A stretch of DNA of 64,000 nt from Mollicutes bacterium (GTDB taxonomy: Bacteria; Bacillota_I; Bacilli_A; RF39; UBA660). Shown in pieces: positions 53,546-63,692 of the stretch. Within the stretch, counting starts at the first letter, position 1. The number at the start of each line of letters is the position of its first letter. Where the stretch lies: NCBI GenBank assembly GCA_004552445.1, contig SFOJ01000005.1:1-64000 (forward strand), given 5' to 3'. The notes beneath the pieces are model-generated. The model did no database searches, was not told where the DNA came from, and saw nothing but the letters and a program-made list of their open reading frames with translations. The position numbers and the translations under genes are program-made.

Positions 53546-53956
53546 CTATCTTTTATTTTTGAAGAAAGTACTTAATTTTTCACTAAAAGTATTTTCATAT
53601 TCACAGTCTTTTATTTTTGTTATTAACATATTGTTATTAACATTTTTATTATTGTCAACAACATAATATATTTTTTTTATTCTTGCCTCATTTATAACAG
53701 CAATACACATGTTACATGGTTTAAGTGTTACATATAATTCACAATCATTCAAGTTCCAAGATCCGACTTTCCTGCAGGCTTTTTTTATTGCAATTATTTC
53801 TGCATGGGCTGTTGGATCCTTTCTTGATATTTTTTGATTATGTGCTTTAGAAATAATTTCCGAATTTCTTGTTATCACGCATCCGATAGGAACTTCATTT
53901 TTACTCATTGCTTTGTTAGTTTCTTGAATTAATATTTTTAAAATTTGTTGATTCAT
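53546..53956 (-). CDS. tadA: tRNA-specific adenosine deaminase
   Basis: The 136-residue deaminase changes A34 of tRNA-Arg to inosine. HAEIIA supplies His and the catalytic Glu, and PCNMC the two zinc Cys (VTLKPCNMCIAV). The ATG at 53956 follows GAGGTGAAA; the eight residues before it in the longer frame run into the SRP RNA 3' end and are rejected. It lies just downstream of the SRP RNA gene, as in B. subtilis (tadA-scr-dnaX, but here the RNA comes first). Confidence 0.93.
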   Translation of the reverse strand: MNQQILKILIQETNKAMSKNEVPIGCVITRNSEIISKAHNQKISRKDPTAHAEIIAIKKACRKVGSWNLNDCELYVTLKPCNMCIAVINEARIKKIYYVVDNNKNVNNNMLITKIKDCEYENTFSEKLSTFFKNKR

Positions 53957-53967
53957 TTTCACCTCAT

Positions 53968-54045
53968 AAAAAAAGTGCACACAGAATAATCACTTAAGGC
54001 TGCTATCTTCCGATTCTGACCTGATTCGCATTTTTTCTGTTGCAC
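53968..54045 (-). ncRNA. ffs: Small bacterial SRP RNA (4.5S-like)
   Basis: On the minus strand from 54045 to 53975 the sequence closes on itself: GTGCAACAGAA at the 5' end pairs with TTCTGTGTGCAC at the 3' end. Inside is the SRP domain IV: AATCAGGTCAGAATC, the GGAA tetraloop, then GATAGCAGCC, with AATCA pairing to TGATT. These match the Ffh-binding loop of SRP RNA. The molecule is about 71 nt, the small type, unlike the long B. subtilis scr. A T7 run (53974-53968) ends it. A good promoter precedes it. Confidence 0.92.
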
Positions 54046-54051
54046 AAGTAC

Positions 54052-54080
54052 ATTATATATTATTATTTCTTTTAAATCAA
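54052..54080 (-). promoter_or_regulatory. Promoter of the SRP RNA
   Basis: TTGATT (54080-54075), a 17-base spacer and a perfect TATAAT (54057-54052) lie on the minus strand; the RNA 5' end is seven bases downstream. A parS palindrome (54091-54106) sits only ten bases upstream of the -35 box. Confidence 0.75.
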
Positions 54081-54090
54081 GTATTTTTTA

Positions 54091-54106
54091 TGTTCCACGT
54101 GGAACA
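54091..54106. promoter_or_regulatory. parS site 1
   Basis: TGTTCCACGTGGAACA, a perfect 16-base palindrome, matches the ParB (Spo0J) recognition consensus TGTTNCACGTGNAACA. Followed after one base by TGTCAATAG, a poor DnaA-box match. Confidence 0.93.
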
Positions 54107-54259
54107 TTGTCAATAGTTTTTCTAACATATACATTAAAATTACGAAATATTTAATTTTTGAATTTTAAATAATAATTTTACCTAATAATATTAATTTAAT
54201 TTATTTTCTATTTATAAATTTTAAAGAATAACTAATTTTTCTAGATTTATTTTTGTTAA

Positions 54260-54275
54260 TGTTTCACGTGGAACA
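54260..54275. promoter_or_regulatory. parS site 2
   Basis: TGTTTCACGTGGAACA, a one-base-asymmetric form combining the B. subtilis-type TTTC half with the TTCC half of its neighbours. One base later TGTTAATAA (54277-54285) resembles a DnaA box. Confidence 0.9.
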
Positions 54276-54452
54276 TTGTTAATAACTTCTACTATCATTA
54301 ATTATTAGATTTAATAAAATTATAATTAAAAATCTTAATATTATAATCAAATTGTATTTATTTATTATTGCAACCTATTTAATATTTAATTTTTTATTAA
54401 AATTTACCATGTCAGGTAACTTTATAATAAGTTATTATTTAAAAAATTCTTA

Positions 54453-54468
54453 TGTTCCACGTGGAACA
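54453..54468. promoter_or_regulatory. parS site 3
   Basis: TGTTCCACGTGGAACA, perfect palindrome. One base later TGTTGATAA (54470-54478), one mismatch from the DnaA box TGTGGATAA, in the same orientation as at the other sites. Confidence 0.93.
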
Positions 54469-54654
54469 TTGTTGATAACTTAGCCTATTTTAATTTTTCT
54501 ATAATAGATGTATTGTTAATATTAAAACTCTAAAATTAGTTTATTTGTTAATTAATTAAAGTTTATTGTTAATAATTTATGAAAATATATTTTTAAATTT
54601 TTCTTATCTCATTTATAGAAATTATTACCTAAGAATATTATTTTTAATTATTCA

Positions 54655-54670
54655 TGTTCCACGTGGAACA
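54655..54670. promoter_or_regulatory. parS site 4
   Basis: TGTTCCACGTGGAACA, perfect palindrome, directly followed by TGTGAATAA (54671-54679), one mismatch from the DnaA box. Confidence 0.93.
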
Positions 54671-54789
54671 TGTGAATAACGATTATTTTCTAATTCTTTT
54701 TTGTTTGAACTTTTTATAATCACTAATAAATAATGTTTAAATATAATTTTTTATTTTTTCACTGCATTGTTGGATAAAAAATCTGTTTA

Positions 54790-54805
54790 TGTTCCACGTG
54801 GAACA
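54790..54805. promoter_or_regulatory. parS site 5
   Basis: TGTTCCACGTGGAACA, perfect palindrome, followed after one base by TGTTAATAA (54807-54815). The Noc-type palindrome lies 22 bases further on. Confidence 0.93.
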
Positions 54806-54827
54806 TTGTTAATAACTTTGCTTTTTT

Positions 54828-54841
54828 ATTTCCCGGGAAAT
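54828..54841. promoter_or_regulatory. Noc-binding site (NBS)
   Basis: ATTTCCCGGGAAAT matches the Noc consensus of B. subtilis exactly, and flanking TA bases extend the palindrome. Noc prevents division septa over the nucleoid. A single such site lies between parS 5 and parS 6, 22 and 11 bases away. A run of G/C in this AT-rich island is unlikely by chance. Confidence 0.85.
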
Positions 54842-54852
54842 ATTTTTTTCTG

Positions 54853-54868
54853 TGTTCCACGTGGAACA
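54853..54868. promoter_or_regulatory. parS site 6
   Basis: TGTTCCACGTGGAACA, perfect palindrome, right at the downstream side of the gyrA terminator. No DnaA-box-like sequence follows this one. Confidence 0.93.
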
Positions 54869-54869
54869 T

Positions 54870-54900
54870 ATAAAAAGAAGAGTAATAAATTACTCTTCTT
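54870..54900 (-). terminator. Terminator of gyrA
   Basis: AAGAAGAGTAA and TTACTCTTCTT (54875-54885 and 54890-54900) form an 11-bp stem with a 4-base loop on the minus strand, followed by TTTTTAT. The gyrA stop lies in the 5' arm. Confidence 0.85.
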
Positions 54901-57322
54901 CTATAGAAGTTTCTTCTTTTTCAATTACAGATATTGATGCAACCTTATTTTTGTCTTTTAAATTAATTAATCTTACGCCTTTTGTTACTCTTCCCATTTG
55001 TGAAATACTATTTATATCCATTCTTATAATTATTCCATCTGATGTGATGATCATTAAATCTTTGTCATTATCTGTAGATTTAAATCCTATAACATTTCCA
55101 TTCTTTTCTGTGATGTTAATTGTTTTAACACCTTTGCTTCCTCTTTTTGTTTCTCTATATTCTTCTATAGCTGTTTTCTTACCATATCCATTTTCTGTTA
55201 CAACAAGTAATAATTTACCTGGTTCTGATATTTCCATACCTACACATTTATCGTTTGTTAGATTTATTCCTCTTACACCTGAAGCAGTTCTTCCCATGAT
55301 TCTTATTTCTTCTTCACTAAATCTTGCCATTCTTCCATTTGATGAGCACATTAATACTTGATCATTTCCAGTTGTTTTCTTTACTGATATTAATTCATCA
55401 TCTTCTTTTAATGTTATTGCAATTTTTCCACTTTGTCTAATATTATCAAATTCTGATATTAAAGTTCGTTTAACTAATCCCTCTTTTGTACTAAAAAGCA
55501 AACATTTGTACGTTTCATTTTCATTTATTCTTATTATCGTATTTATTTTTTCATCTTTCTCTAATGACAATAGATTAACTATTGGTAATCCTTTCGCAGT
55601 TCTTGAATATTCTGGAATTTTATATCCTTTTAATCTATATACTTTTCCTTTATTTGAGAAGAATAATATATAATCATGAGTATTCATTGATAATAATTGT
55701 TCTACATAATCTTCTTCAGTTGTTGTCATTCCTTTTACTCCAACTCCACCTCTATTTTGTACTTTATAAGTATCTTTTGCTGTTCTCTTAATATAATTTT
55801 TATTAGTAATTGTAACAATTATTTCTTCTTGTGGAATTAATGATTCATCTTCGATATATTCTATTGCACTATTATCAATTTTTGTTCTTCTTTCATCACC
55901 ATACTTAGATTTAATTTCAAGCATTTCTTGCTTAATAATTGCTAAAACCTTTTCTTCGCTTTCTAATATTGACTTGTATTCTTCTATTAACTTTAAAATA
56001 TTTGCTAGTTCTTCTTCTATTTTTTCTCTTTCCAAGCCAGTTAATCTTCTTAATTTTAATTCTAATATTGCATCTGCTTGAATTTCACTAAATTTATATT
56101 TTTCTATTAATCTTTCTTTAGCTATTGAATCACTTTGACTTTCTTTTATTATTTTAATAATATCATCAATATGATCAAGCGCTATTTTATATCCCTCTAA
56201 TATATGTGCTCTTGCTTCTGCTTTAGATAAATCGAATTTTGTTCTTCTTATTATTATTTCTTTTTGATAATCTATGTATTTTGAAATAATATCTTTAATA
56301 CCTAATGTTCTTGGTTGTCCTTGATCAAGCATTAAAAATATAATTCCGAATGTTGATTGTAATTGTGTATGTTTATATAAATTATTTAGTACTACATTTG
56401 CATTTGCTTCTTTTTTTAGAGTAACAACAATTTTTATACCATTTTCAATATTTGTTTCTTCATGATAATCTGCTATTCCTTCTAGTACTTTATCTCTAAC
56501 TAATTCTGCTATTCTATTTTTTAAATCAAGTGTGTTAACATTATAAGGTATTTCTGTTATTACTATTCTATTTCTATTATTTGTTTCTTCTATTTCAGCT
56601 TTACATCTTATAGTAATTGTTCCACGACCTGTTTCATATGCTTTCTTTATACCGCTACTTCCTAGTATAATACCACCAGTTGGAAAATCTGGACCTTTAA
56701 TATAGTTCATCATTTCCATTGTATCAATTTCAGGATTATCTATGTATGCAATACATCCATCTATTACTTCTCCAAGATTATGTGGAGGAATATTTGTAGC
56801 CATACCTACTGCGATTCCCATTGTTCCATTTACTAGAATATTTGGAAATCTACTTGGTAAAACTATTGGTTCCTTTTCTGTTTCATCAAAGTTTGGAGTG
56901 AAATCAACCGTATCTTTATTAATATCTCTTAATAATTCTAAACTTATTTTTGCTAATCTCGCTTCTGTGTAACGCATTGCAGCGGCTCCATCACCATCCA
57001 TATTACCGAAGTTTCCGTGTCCATCGACTAACATATATCTATAGCTGAAATCTTGTGCCATTCTTACCATTGCTTCGTATATTGATGAGTCTCCATGGGG
57101 ATGATATTTTCCCATAACATCTCCGACAATTCTAGCACATTTTCTGTGTTGTTTATCTGGTGTATAACCTGATTCATACATTGAATAAAGAATTCTTCTA
57201 TGAACTGGTTTTAAACCATCTCTTAAGTCTGGAATAGCTCTTGAAACAATAACACTCATTGAATAATCTAAAAAGGAATCTTTTACTTCTTTTATTATAT
57301 TATTTTGTTCTATCTTATCCAT
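54890..57322 (-). CDS. gyrA: DNA gyrase subunit A
   Basis: An 810-residue breakage-reunion subunit. The active Tyr is in AAAMRYTEARL. The six-bladed C-terminal domain carries the GyrA box as QNRGGVGVKG, a variant of QRRGGKG that wraps DNA. It follows gyrB by nine bases and ends at the parS island. An acidic tail EEETSIEEE ends the protein. Confidence 0.98.
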   Translation of the reverse strand: MDKIEQNNIIKEVKDSFLDYSMSVIVSRAIPDLRDGLKPVHRRILYSMYESGYTPDKQHRKCARIVGDVMGKYHPHGDSSIYEAMVRMAQDFSYRYMLVDGHGNFGNMDGDGAAAMRYTEARLAKISLELLRDINKDTVDFTPNFDETEKEPIVLPSRFPNILVNGTMGIAVGMATNIPPHNLGEVIDGCIAYIDNPEIDTMEMMNYIKGPDFPTGGIILGSSGIKKAYETGRGTITIRCKAEIEETNNRNRIVITEIPYNVNTLDLKNRIAELVRDKVLEGIADYHEETNIENGIKIVVTLKKEANANVVLNNLYKHTQLQSTFGIIFLMLDQGQPRTLGIKDIISKYIDYQKEIIIRRTKFDLSKAEARAHILEGYKIALDHIDDIIKIIKESQSDSIAKERLIEKYKFSEIQADAILELKLRRLTGLEREKIEEELANILKLIEEYKSILESEEKVLAIIKQEMLEIKSKYGDERRTKIDNSAIEYIEDESLIPQEEIIVTITNKNYIKRTAKDTYKVQNRGGVGVKGMTTTEEDYVEQLLSMNTHDYILFFSNKGKVYRLKGYKIPEYSRTAKGLPIVNLLSLEKDEKINTIIRINENETYKCLLFSTKEGLVKRTLISEFDNIRQSGKIAITLKEDDELISVKKTTGNDQVLMCSSNGRMARFSEEEIRIMGRTASGVRGINLTNDKCVGMEISEPGKLLLVVTENGYGKKTAIEEYRETKRGSKGVKTINITEKNGNVIGFKSTDNDKDLMIITSDGIIIRMDINSISQMGRVTKGVRLINLKDKNKVASISVIEKEETSIEEE

Positions 57323-57331
57323 TTTAACCTC

Positions 57332-59238
<1,907 letters not shown>

Positions 59239-59242
<4 letters not shown>

Positions 59243-60324
59243 TTACTCACTCCCTCATCTAAATCAAATATTTTTGCTTTTTCTACTATTCTTTTATTAA
59301 TATTTTTTAAATCTGTTGTTGTAATAAATACTTGTATATTTTTATCTAATGATTTAAAAATATTATTTCTGTTTTTCTCATCTAGTTCACTAAACAAATC
59401 ATCTAGTAATAATATAGGTTTTATATCATATTTTTCTATGAAAATTTTAACTTCTGCAAGCTTCATTGCCAATATTATTAATTTTTGTATTCCTTGTGAA
59501 CTATATTCTTTTGCATCGTTTCCATTTTGACAAAATTTATAATCATCTCTGTGTATTCCAAACGAAGTCATTCCTATATTTATCTCTTTATTTCTATTTT
59601 TTTTCAGTTCTTTTAATAATTTTTCCTTATTATTTATTTTGTAATCTGATTCATACTCAATATTAACTTTTTGACCTTTTATATAGTTTTTAAATATTTC
59701 ATTTATGTATGAATTAATTAATTCAATATAGTTTTTTCTATAATTATATATTTTCAATCCTTCTTCTACTATTTTTTCATCTAATATATCTAAATATCTG
59801 GAATCTAAATTATTATTTAGCATTAATTTTTTTAAAAAATCATTTTTATTTTTAATTAAATTATTATAATTATTTAAATAATAAATGTATTCTTTGTGTA
59901 GTTGAGATATTTGTATATTTAGATAATTTCTTCTAGTATTTGGTGATGATTTAATTAATTTTAGTTCATCTGGTGAAAGCATAATTATCCTATATTGAGA
60001 GATAAAATCACTAAGTTTTCTTTGAACTTTTGTGTTGATTTTTGTCTTTTTTCCATTCTTATCAAGATATAGCTCAAGATTCTTTTTAGGACCGTAATCA
60101 AAATAGAAAACTTTTATTTTAAAAAAATCTTCTCCTTCTTTAATAATTGACATTTCATTATTTGTTTTAAAAGATTTTGCTAAACTACCTAAATAGATAG
60201 ATTCAATAATTGTTGTTTTGCCAATTCCATTTTTACCAATTATGATGTTTAAATTTGAAAAATTATCAAAGTTCTTTTTCTTGTAATTTCTAAAATTTAG
60301 TAATTCTATTCTTGTAATATTCAT
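59239..60324 (-). CDS. recF: DNA replication/repair protein RecF
   Basis: A 361-residue SMC-like ATPase. Walker A GKNGIGKTT (30-38), the signature around SSQGIQKLIILAMKLAE and Walker B ILLLDDLFSELDE are intact. It helps load RecA at gaps. It is followed by gyrB with a four-base overlap. A likely extended -10 (TGGTATAAT) and an inverted repeat TAGGT-GT-ACCTA lie upstream at about 60370-60405. Confidence 0.96.
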
Positions 60325-60367
60325 TTTTAAACCTCATTAACCCCTTTTTTTTGATTTTTCTATCATT

Positions 60368-60404
60368 TAGGTACACCTACACAACAATTAAATTATACCA
60401 TAAA
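60368..60404 (-). promoter_or_regulatory. Putative recF-gyrB-gyrA promoter with inverted repeat
   Basis: TGGTATAAT on the minus strand is an extended -10. About 13 bases downstream TAGGT and ACCTA, two bases apart, form an inverted repeat near the likely transcription start, and could be an operator or part of the leader. Confidence 0.4.
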
Positions 60405-60413
60405 ATGATATAT

Positions 60414-60447
60414 AAAAAAAGATAATTTTAATTTTAATTACCTTTTT
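60414..60447 (-). terminator. Terminator of the comK-like gene
   Basis: AAAGGTAATT pairs with AATTATCTTT (one G-T pair) around a short AT-rich loop and is followed by a T run; the comK stop codon lies in the 5' arm. It separates the gene from recF. Confidence 0.65.
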
Positions 60448-60889
60448 TTGATGTTCTTTCATCTAAAATAAATTTTAATCTAGTCGCTCTTAAAATTTGA
60501 TTTGATAATGATCCATATGATACATCAAATTCTAGCTTATCGCCATTTTTGAATACAATTGCAGATTTTCTATTATCAATTTTATAATATTTTTCTATTT
60601 TTTCTAAATTTATCCATATACAATCTGATCTTTCCGGTGATGTAGTTGGAAAAAATATCATTTTTTGACTTTCTTCTATGATAATAGGAGATTTATGAGT
60701 TATTCCAAGCATTTTTTTAGTTCCTTCTTTTCTGCCTTCGTATGAACTACCAAAATATTCACAACTGTGTTCCAATACTTCTTGTACGGAATGATTAATA
60801 ATATATTCATTATCATACTCTATTATTTTGGATTTAGTACTTTCTATTGGTAAAATTATTTGTGTATCATAATTTACTTCATAATCCAT
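60434..60889 (-). CDS. comK: ComK-family competence transcription factor homolog
   Basis: A 151-residue protein clearly related to ComK, the master activator of DNA-uptake genes. Residues about 38-68 (ILEHSC.. then FGSSYEGRKEGTKKMLGITH) and 80-95 (FFPTTSPERSDCIWI) match the ComK core, as does GSLSNQILRATRLKFILDER near the end. B. subtilis ComK is about 190 residues; this version lacks the C-terminal tail that is there a target for MecA-directed degradation. It has its own GGGGGAAAT-type site, promoter and terminator, and lies between dnaN and recF, where an S4-domain (YaaA) gene usually lies. Confidence 0.85.
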   Translation of the reverse strand: MDYEVNYDTQIILPIESTKSKIIEYDNEYIINHSVQEVLEHSCEYFGSSYEGRKEGTKKMLGITHKSPIIIEESQKMIFFPTTSPERSDCIWINLEKIEKYYKIDNRKSAIVFKNGDKLEFDVSYGSLSNQILRATRLKFILDERTSKKGN

Positions 60890-60940
60890 ATCATTATTTC
60901 CCCCTTTCTTTAATAATGCTCAATATAATAGCACAATAGA

Positions 60941-60970
60941 TTTGTCGAATTTTGTCGAATTTTGTCGAAA
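60941..60970. repeat. Triple 10-base direct repeat upstream of comK
   Basis: TTTGTCGAAT occurs three times in a row (60941-60950, 60951-60960, 60961-60970, with the last base A in the final copy). It lies about 50-80 bases before the comK start, at or just upstream of its likely promoter (TATTATATTG region near 60911-60922). One helical turn per copy suggests an array for a regulator that binds one face of DNA. Confidence 0.85.
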
Positions 60971-60994
60971 AATAGAAAAAATTTAAAAATGTAC

Positions 60995-61020
60995 AAAAAA
61001 AAAACGAAATTCTTCGTTTT
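60995..61020 (-). terminator. Terminator of dnaN
   Basis: AAAACGAA and TTCGTTTT (61001-61008 and 61013-61020) form an 8-bp stem with a 4-base loop on the minus strand, followed by T residues, right after the dnaN stop. comK is therefore transcribed apart from dnaA-dnaN. Confidence 0.85.
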
Positions 61021-61021
61021 C

Positions 61022-62140
61022 TTAATAAGTTTTCATTGGTAAAATTAATTCAATTAACTCATCATTTTCTCCTTCTTTTAGAATTATTGGACTTATTTCA
61101 CCATTTAGTAATATATATATATCTTCTTTATTAAATACTTTTAATGCTTCCATCATGTATTTTACACTAAATGATATTTTAATATCGTTTTCTGTTTCAT
61201 TTTCAACGATTATTTTATCTTTACCTTTTCCTTCAGTACTTGCAGCCCTTATAATAAGTTCATTACCAACAACTTCCATATCTACTATATTTTTATCTTT
61301 TGATTGTGTTAATGATGATGCTGTATCTAGTAAACTATATAAATCTTTCAAATTTGCTTTTATTTTATGTTTAAATTCTTTTGGAATTGAATTATCTGTA
61401 TTTGGATACGTTCCATTTAGTAATGATGTTTGAAATATAATATTATCAAATTTAAATAATGCTTTGTTTGGAAAAACATGTATTTCTAATTCAGATTCTT
61501 TATCTATTGTTTTAACAAGTTCATTGATATTTCTTGCTGGAATAACCATATTTATGTTTTCACTGTACATACTATCTAATTTTATAGTTACTTTTGATAG
61601 TCTATATGAGTCAGTTGCTACACATTCAAATATATCTCCTATTAATTTAATGTTAACACCTGTTAATAATGGTCTACTTTCTTGAAGAGAACATGCAAAT
61701 GATGTTTTATTAATGATCTCTTTAAATTTTTGACTGTCTAATTTTATAGGTTTTTTTACTTCTTCTAGTTTTATATTTGGAAAATCTTCTTGATTAAAAC
61801 ATGGGAAATCATAAATTCCTCCACTTTCTGTTTTAAAAGATACTTCATTGTTTTCAAAGTTTTCTACAAATATGTTAGTATTTTGTAATTTACTAATAGT
61901 GCTTAATAATGTTTTTCCATATATAATAGTGCAACCTACTTCATCTATACTTTTAATTTCTTTTTTATCAATAAATGTTTGAATTGTAATGTCATTATCT
62001 GTAGCTGTCAAATATAATCCATCTTTTGTTAGTTCAAATTTAATACCATTAAGTACCGGAATTATATTTCTTGTAGATAGTGCTTTACTTACGCAATTTA
62101 ATCCTTCCATTAATATATTTTTTTCTATTAACATTTTCAT
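61022..62140 (-). CDS. dnaN: DNA polymerase III beta sliding clamp
   Basis: A 372-residue clamp of three similar domains. The final ELILPMKTY matches the conserved end (usually LxPMRx), and SFKTESGGIYDFPCFNQEDFPN and VATDSYRLS are family signatures. An AAAGGAGG site precedes the start. It follows dnaA, with a DnaA-box cluster between them. Confidence 0.98.
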   Translation of the reverse strand: MKMLIEKNILMEGLNCVSKALSTRNIIPVLNGIKFELTKDGLYLTATDNDITIQTFIDKKEIKSIDEVGCTIIYGKTLLSTISKLQNTNIFVENFENNEVSFKTESGGIYDFPCFNQEDFPNIKLEEVKKPIKLDSQKFKEIINKTSFACSLQESRPLLTGVNIKLIGDIFECVATDSYRLSKVTIKLDSMYSENINMVIPARNINELVKTIDKESELEIHVFPNKALFKFDNIIFQTSLLNGTYPNTDNSIPKEFKHKIKANLKDLYSLLDTASSLTQSKDKNIVDMEVVGNELIIRAASTEGKGKDKIIVENETENDIKISFSVKYMMEALKVFNKEDIYILLNGEISPIILKEGENDELIELILPMKTY

Positions 62141-62192
62141 AATAATTTTTCCTCCTTTATCTTATTATTATATATTTATTACTATTATAGAG

Positions 62193-62291
62193 TGTTAATA
62201 ATGTTGATAACTCATTTATTTCAAGGTTTTATCTACATATTATGTAAACTTACCATTGTTAAGATGTTTATAACTTGTGTGTTTATTCACA
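62193..62291. promoter_or_regulatory. DnaA-box cluster between dnaA and dnaN
   Basis: Nine-base elements close to TTATCCACA (or its complement TGTGGATAA) are: TGTTAATAA (62193-62201), TGTTGATAA (62202-62210, in tandem with the first), TTATCTACA (62229-62237), TGTTTATAA (62265-62273) and TTATTCACA (62283-62291, over the dnaA stop). This matches the second half of a split oriC like that of B. subtilis. Confidence 0.65.
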
Positions 62292-63692
62292 AATTTTCTC
62301 TTTTAGTATTTTTATTTCTTCTTGTAATTTTGTATTTGTTTTTAATTCATTCGATATTTTTTCATGTGAGTATATAACTGTTGAATGATCTCTACCTCCA
62401 AATTCTAAACCGATTCTTTGTAGGCTTTCTTCAGTCATTATTCTACTTAGATACATTGCGATTGCTCTCGCATCTGTTACATTTTTCTTTTTCATTTTTC
62501 CTTTAAGCATAGATGCTTCTAAGTTGAAGTACTTAGCTACTATATCGATTATTTTTGCTACTGAATTTGTTCTATATACTGTTTTAGGAACAAATTCTTG
62601 TAGTGCCTCTTGTGCTATTTCTAGTGTTACTTCAGGAATGTTAAATGCTGCCTTATAAGCCACTATTCTAATTACTGCTCCCTCTAGATTTCTTATGTCA
62701 CTTCCACAATTGCTTGCTATATAGTTTATTACATCTTCATTTATATCTAAATCATAATCATTAATCATAATTTTATTTTTTATAATGTTCTTTTTAAGTT
62801 CTAGTTCTGGTGGATTGATTGATTCCGTTAAACCCCACCTAAATCTTGTTTTAAGTCTATCTTCTAGATATTTATAATCATTTATTGATGTATCTGAAGC
62901 TATTATAATTTGTTTTTCATTATCGTATAATGTATTAAATGTATTTGTGAATTCTATTTGTGATTTAGTAGCATTTTCTAAAAATTGAATGTCATCAATC
63001 ATTAATACATCAACATTTCTATATTTTTCTCTAAATGCTTCAAGATAACTAACATTATTGTCGTATTTATTCTTAGCATTTATTATTGCTCTATAATCAT
63101 TAGTAAATTGTTCAGCTGTTATATATAGTACTCTTTTATCTGAATGATTTACTATATAATTGCCTATTGCGTGCATTAGATGTGTTTTACCTAGTCCACT
63201 TTTTGCATATATGAAGTAAGGATTATATAGTTTTCCAGGGTTTTGTGCTACTGCTAATGCTGTTCCATATGCTAATTTATTTGAATCACCAACAACGAAG
63301 GTATCAAATGTATATTTTGGATTGAAATTACTTATATATTTATAGTTTGTTAAGTCATTTGCTGAATTTTCTTCTATTTCTACTTCATTATCTTTTTTGT
63401 TTTGTTTTTTATTTTTTTCATTAGATTTTTCAAATTTCTTTATATCTTTTTCAAATATATATTGTATTTCACAAGTATCATTTGTTATATCATTTAATAT
63501 ATCTTCTATAATAGAACTATAGTTTTTTGTTATATTTTGTAGTAAAAGTTCGTTTGTAGGCACTATAATTATTATTTTGCTGTCATCATATGAATAAAGT
63601 TTAAGGTCTCTGAATATGTAGTTATATGACATTAACGATACTTTTGTTTTTATTTTATCTAAGAATTTTGACCAAATATCTTCAATATCCAT
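62283..63692 (-). CDS. dnaA: Chromosomal replication initiator DnaA
   Basis: The 469-residue initiator has an N-terminal DnaB-contact domain, a Lys/Glu/Asn-rich linker (about 85-115), an AAA+ domain with Walker A SGLGKTHL and LMIDDIQFL, and the C-terminal DNA-binding helix-turn-helix with the signature GGRDHSTVIYS. An AGGATAG site precedes the ATG. oriC lies directly upstream. Confidence 0.99.
   Translation of the reverse strand: MDIEDIWSKFLDKIKTKVSLMSYNYIFRDLKLYSYDDSKIIIIVPTNELLLQNITKNYSSIIEDILNDITNDTCEIQYIFEKDIKKFEKSNEKNKKQNKKDNEVEIEENSANDLTNYKYISNFNPKYTFDTFVVGDSNKLAYGTALAVAQNPGKLYNPYFIYAKSGLGKTHLMHAIGNYIVNHSDKRVLYITAEQFTNDYRAIINAKNKYDNNVSYLEAFREKYRNVDVLMIDDIQFLENATKSQIEFTNTFNTLYDNEKQIIIASDTSINDYKYLEDRLKTRFRWGLTESINPPELELKKNIIKNKIMINDYDLDINEDVINYIASNCGSDIRNLEGAVIRIVAYKAAFNIPEVTLEIAQEALQEFVPKTVYRTNSVAKIIDIVAKYFNLEASMLKGKMKKKNVTDARAIAMYLSRIMTEESLQRIGLEFGGRDHSTVIYSHEKISNELKTNTKLQEEIKILKEKICE

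Larger units (their letters stand above)
54046..54889. other. Gene-free island of parS, Noc-binding and DnaA-box-like sites
   Basis: About 840 bases between gyrA and the SRP RNA carry no gene. The stretch holds six parS palindromes and one Noc-binding palindrome listed separately, within AT-rich filler. Several parS copies are followed at once by a nine-base DnaA-box-like element such as TGTTGATAA. It is about 9 kb from oriC, in the place where segregation sites are expected. Confidence 0.85.

Noticed and set aside
54852..55361. A 169-codon plus-strand frame at the end of gyrA, starting within parS 6.
   Set aside because: It is antisense to the conserved C-terminal part of gyrA; Leu/Ile/Ser/Phe-rich composition comes from reading the complement of an AT-rich gene. 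No ribosome-binding site.
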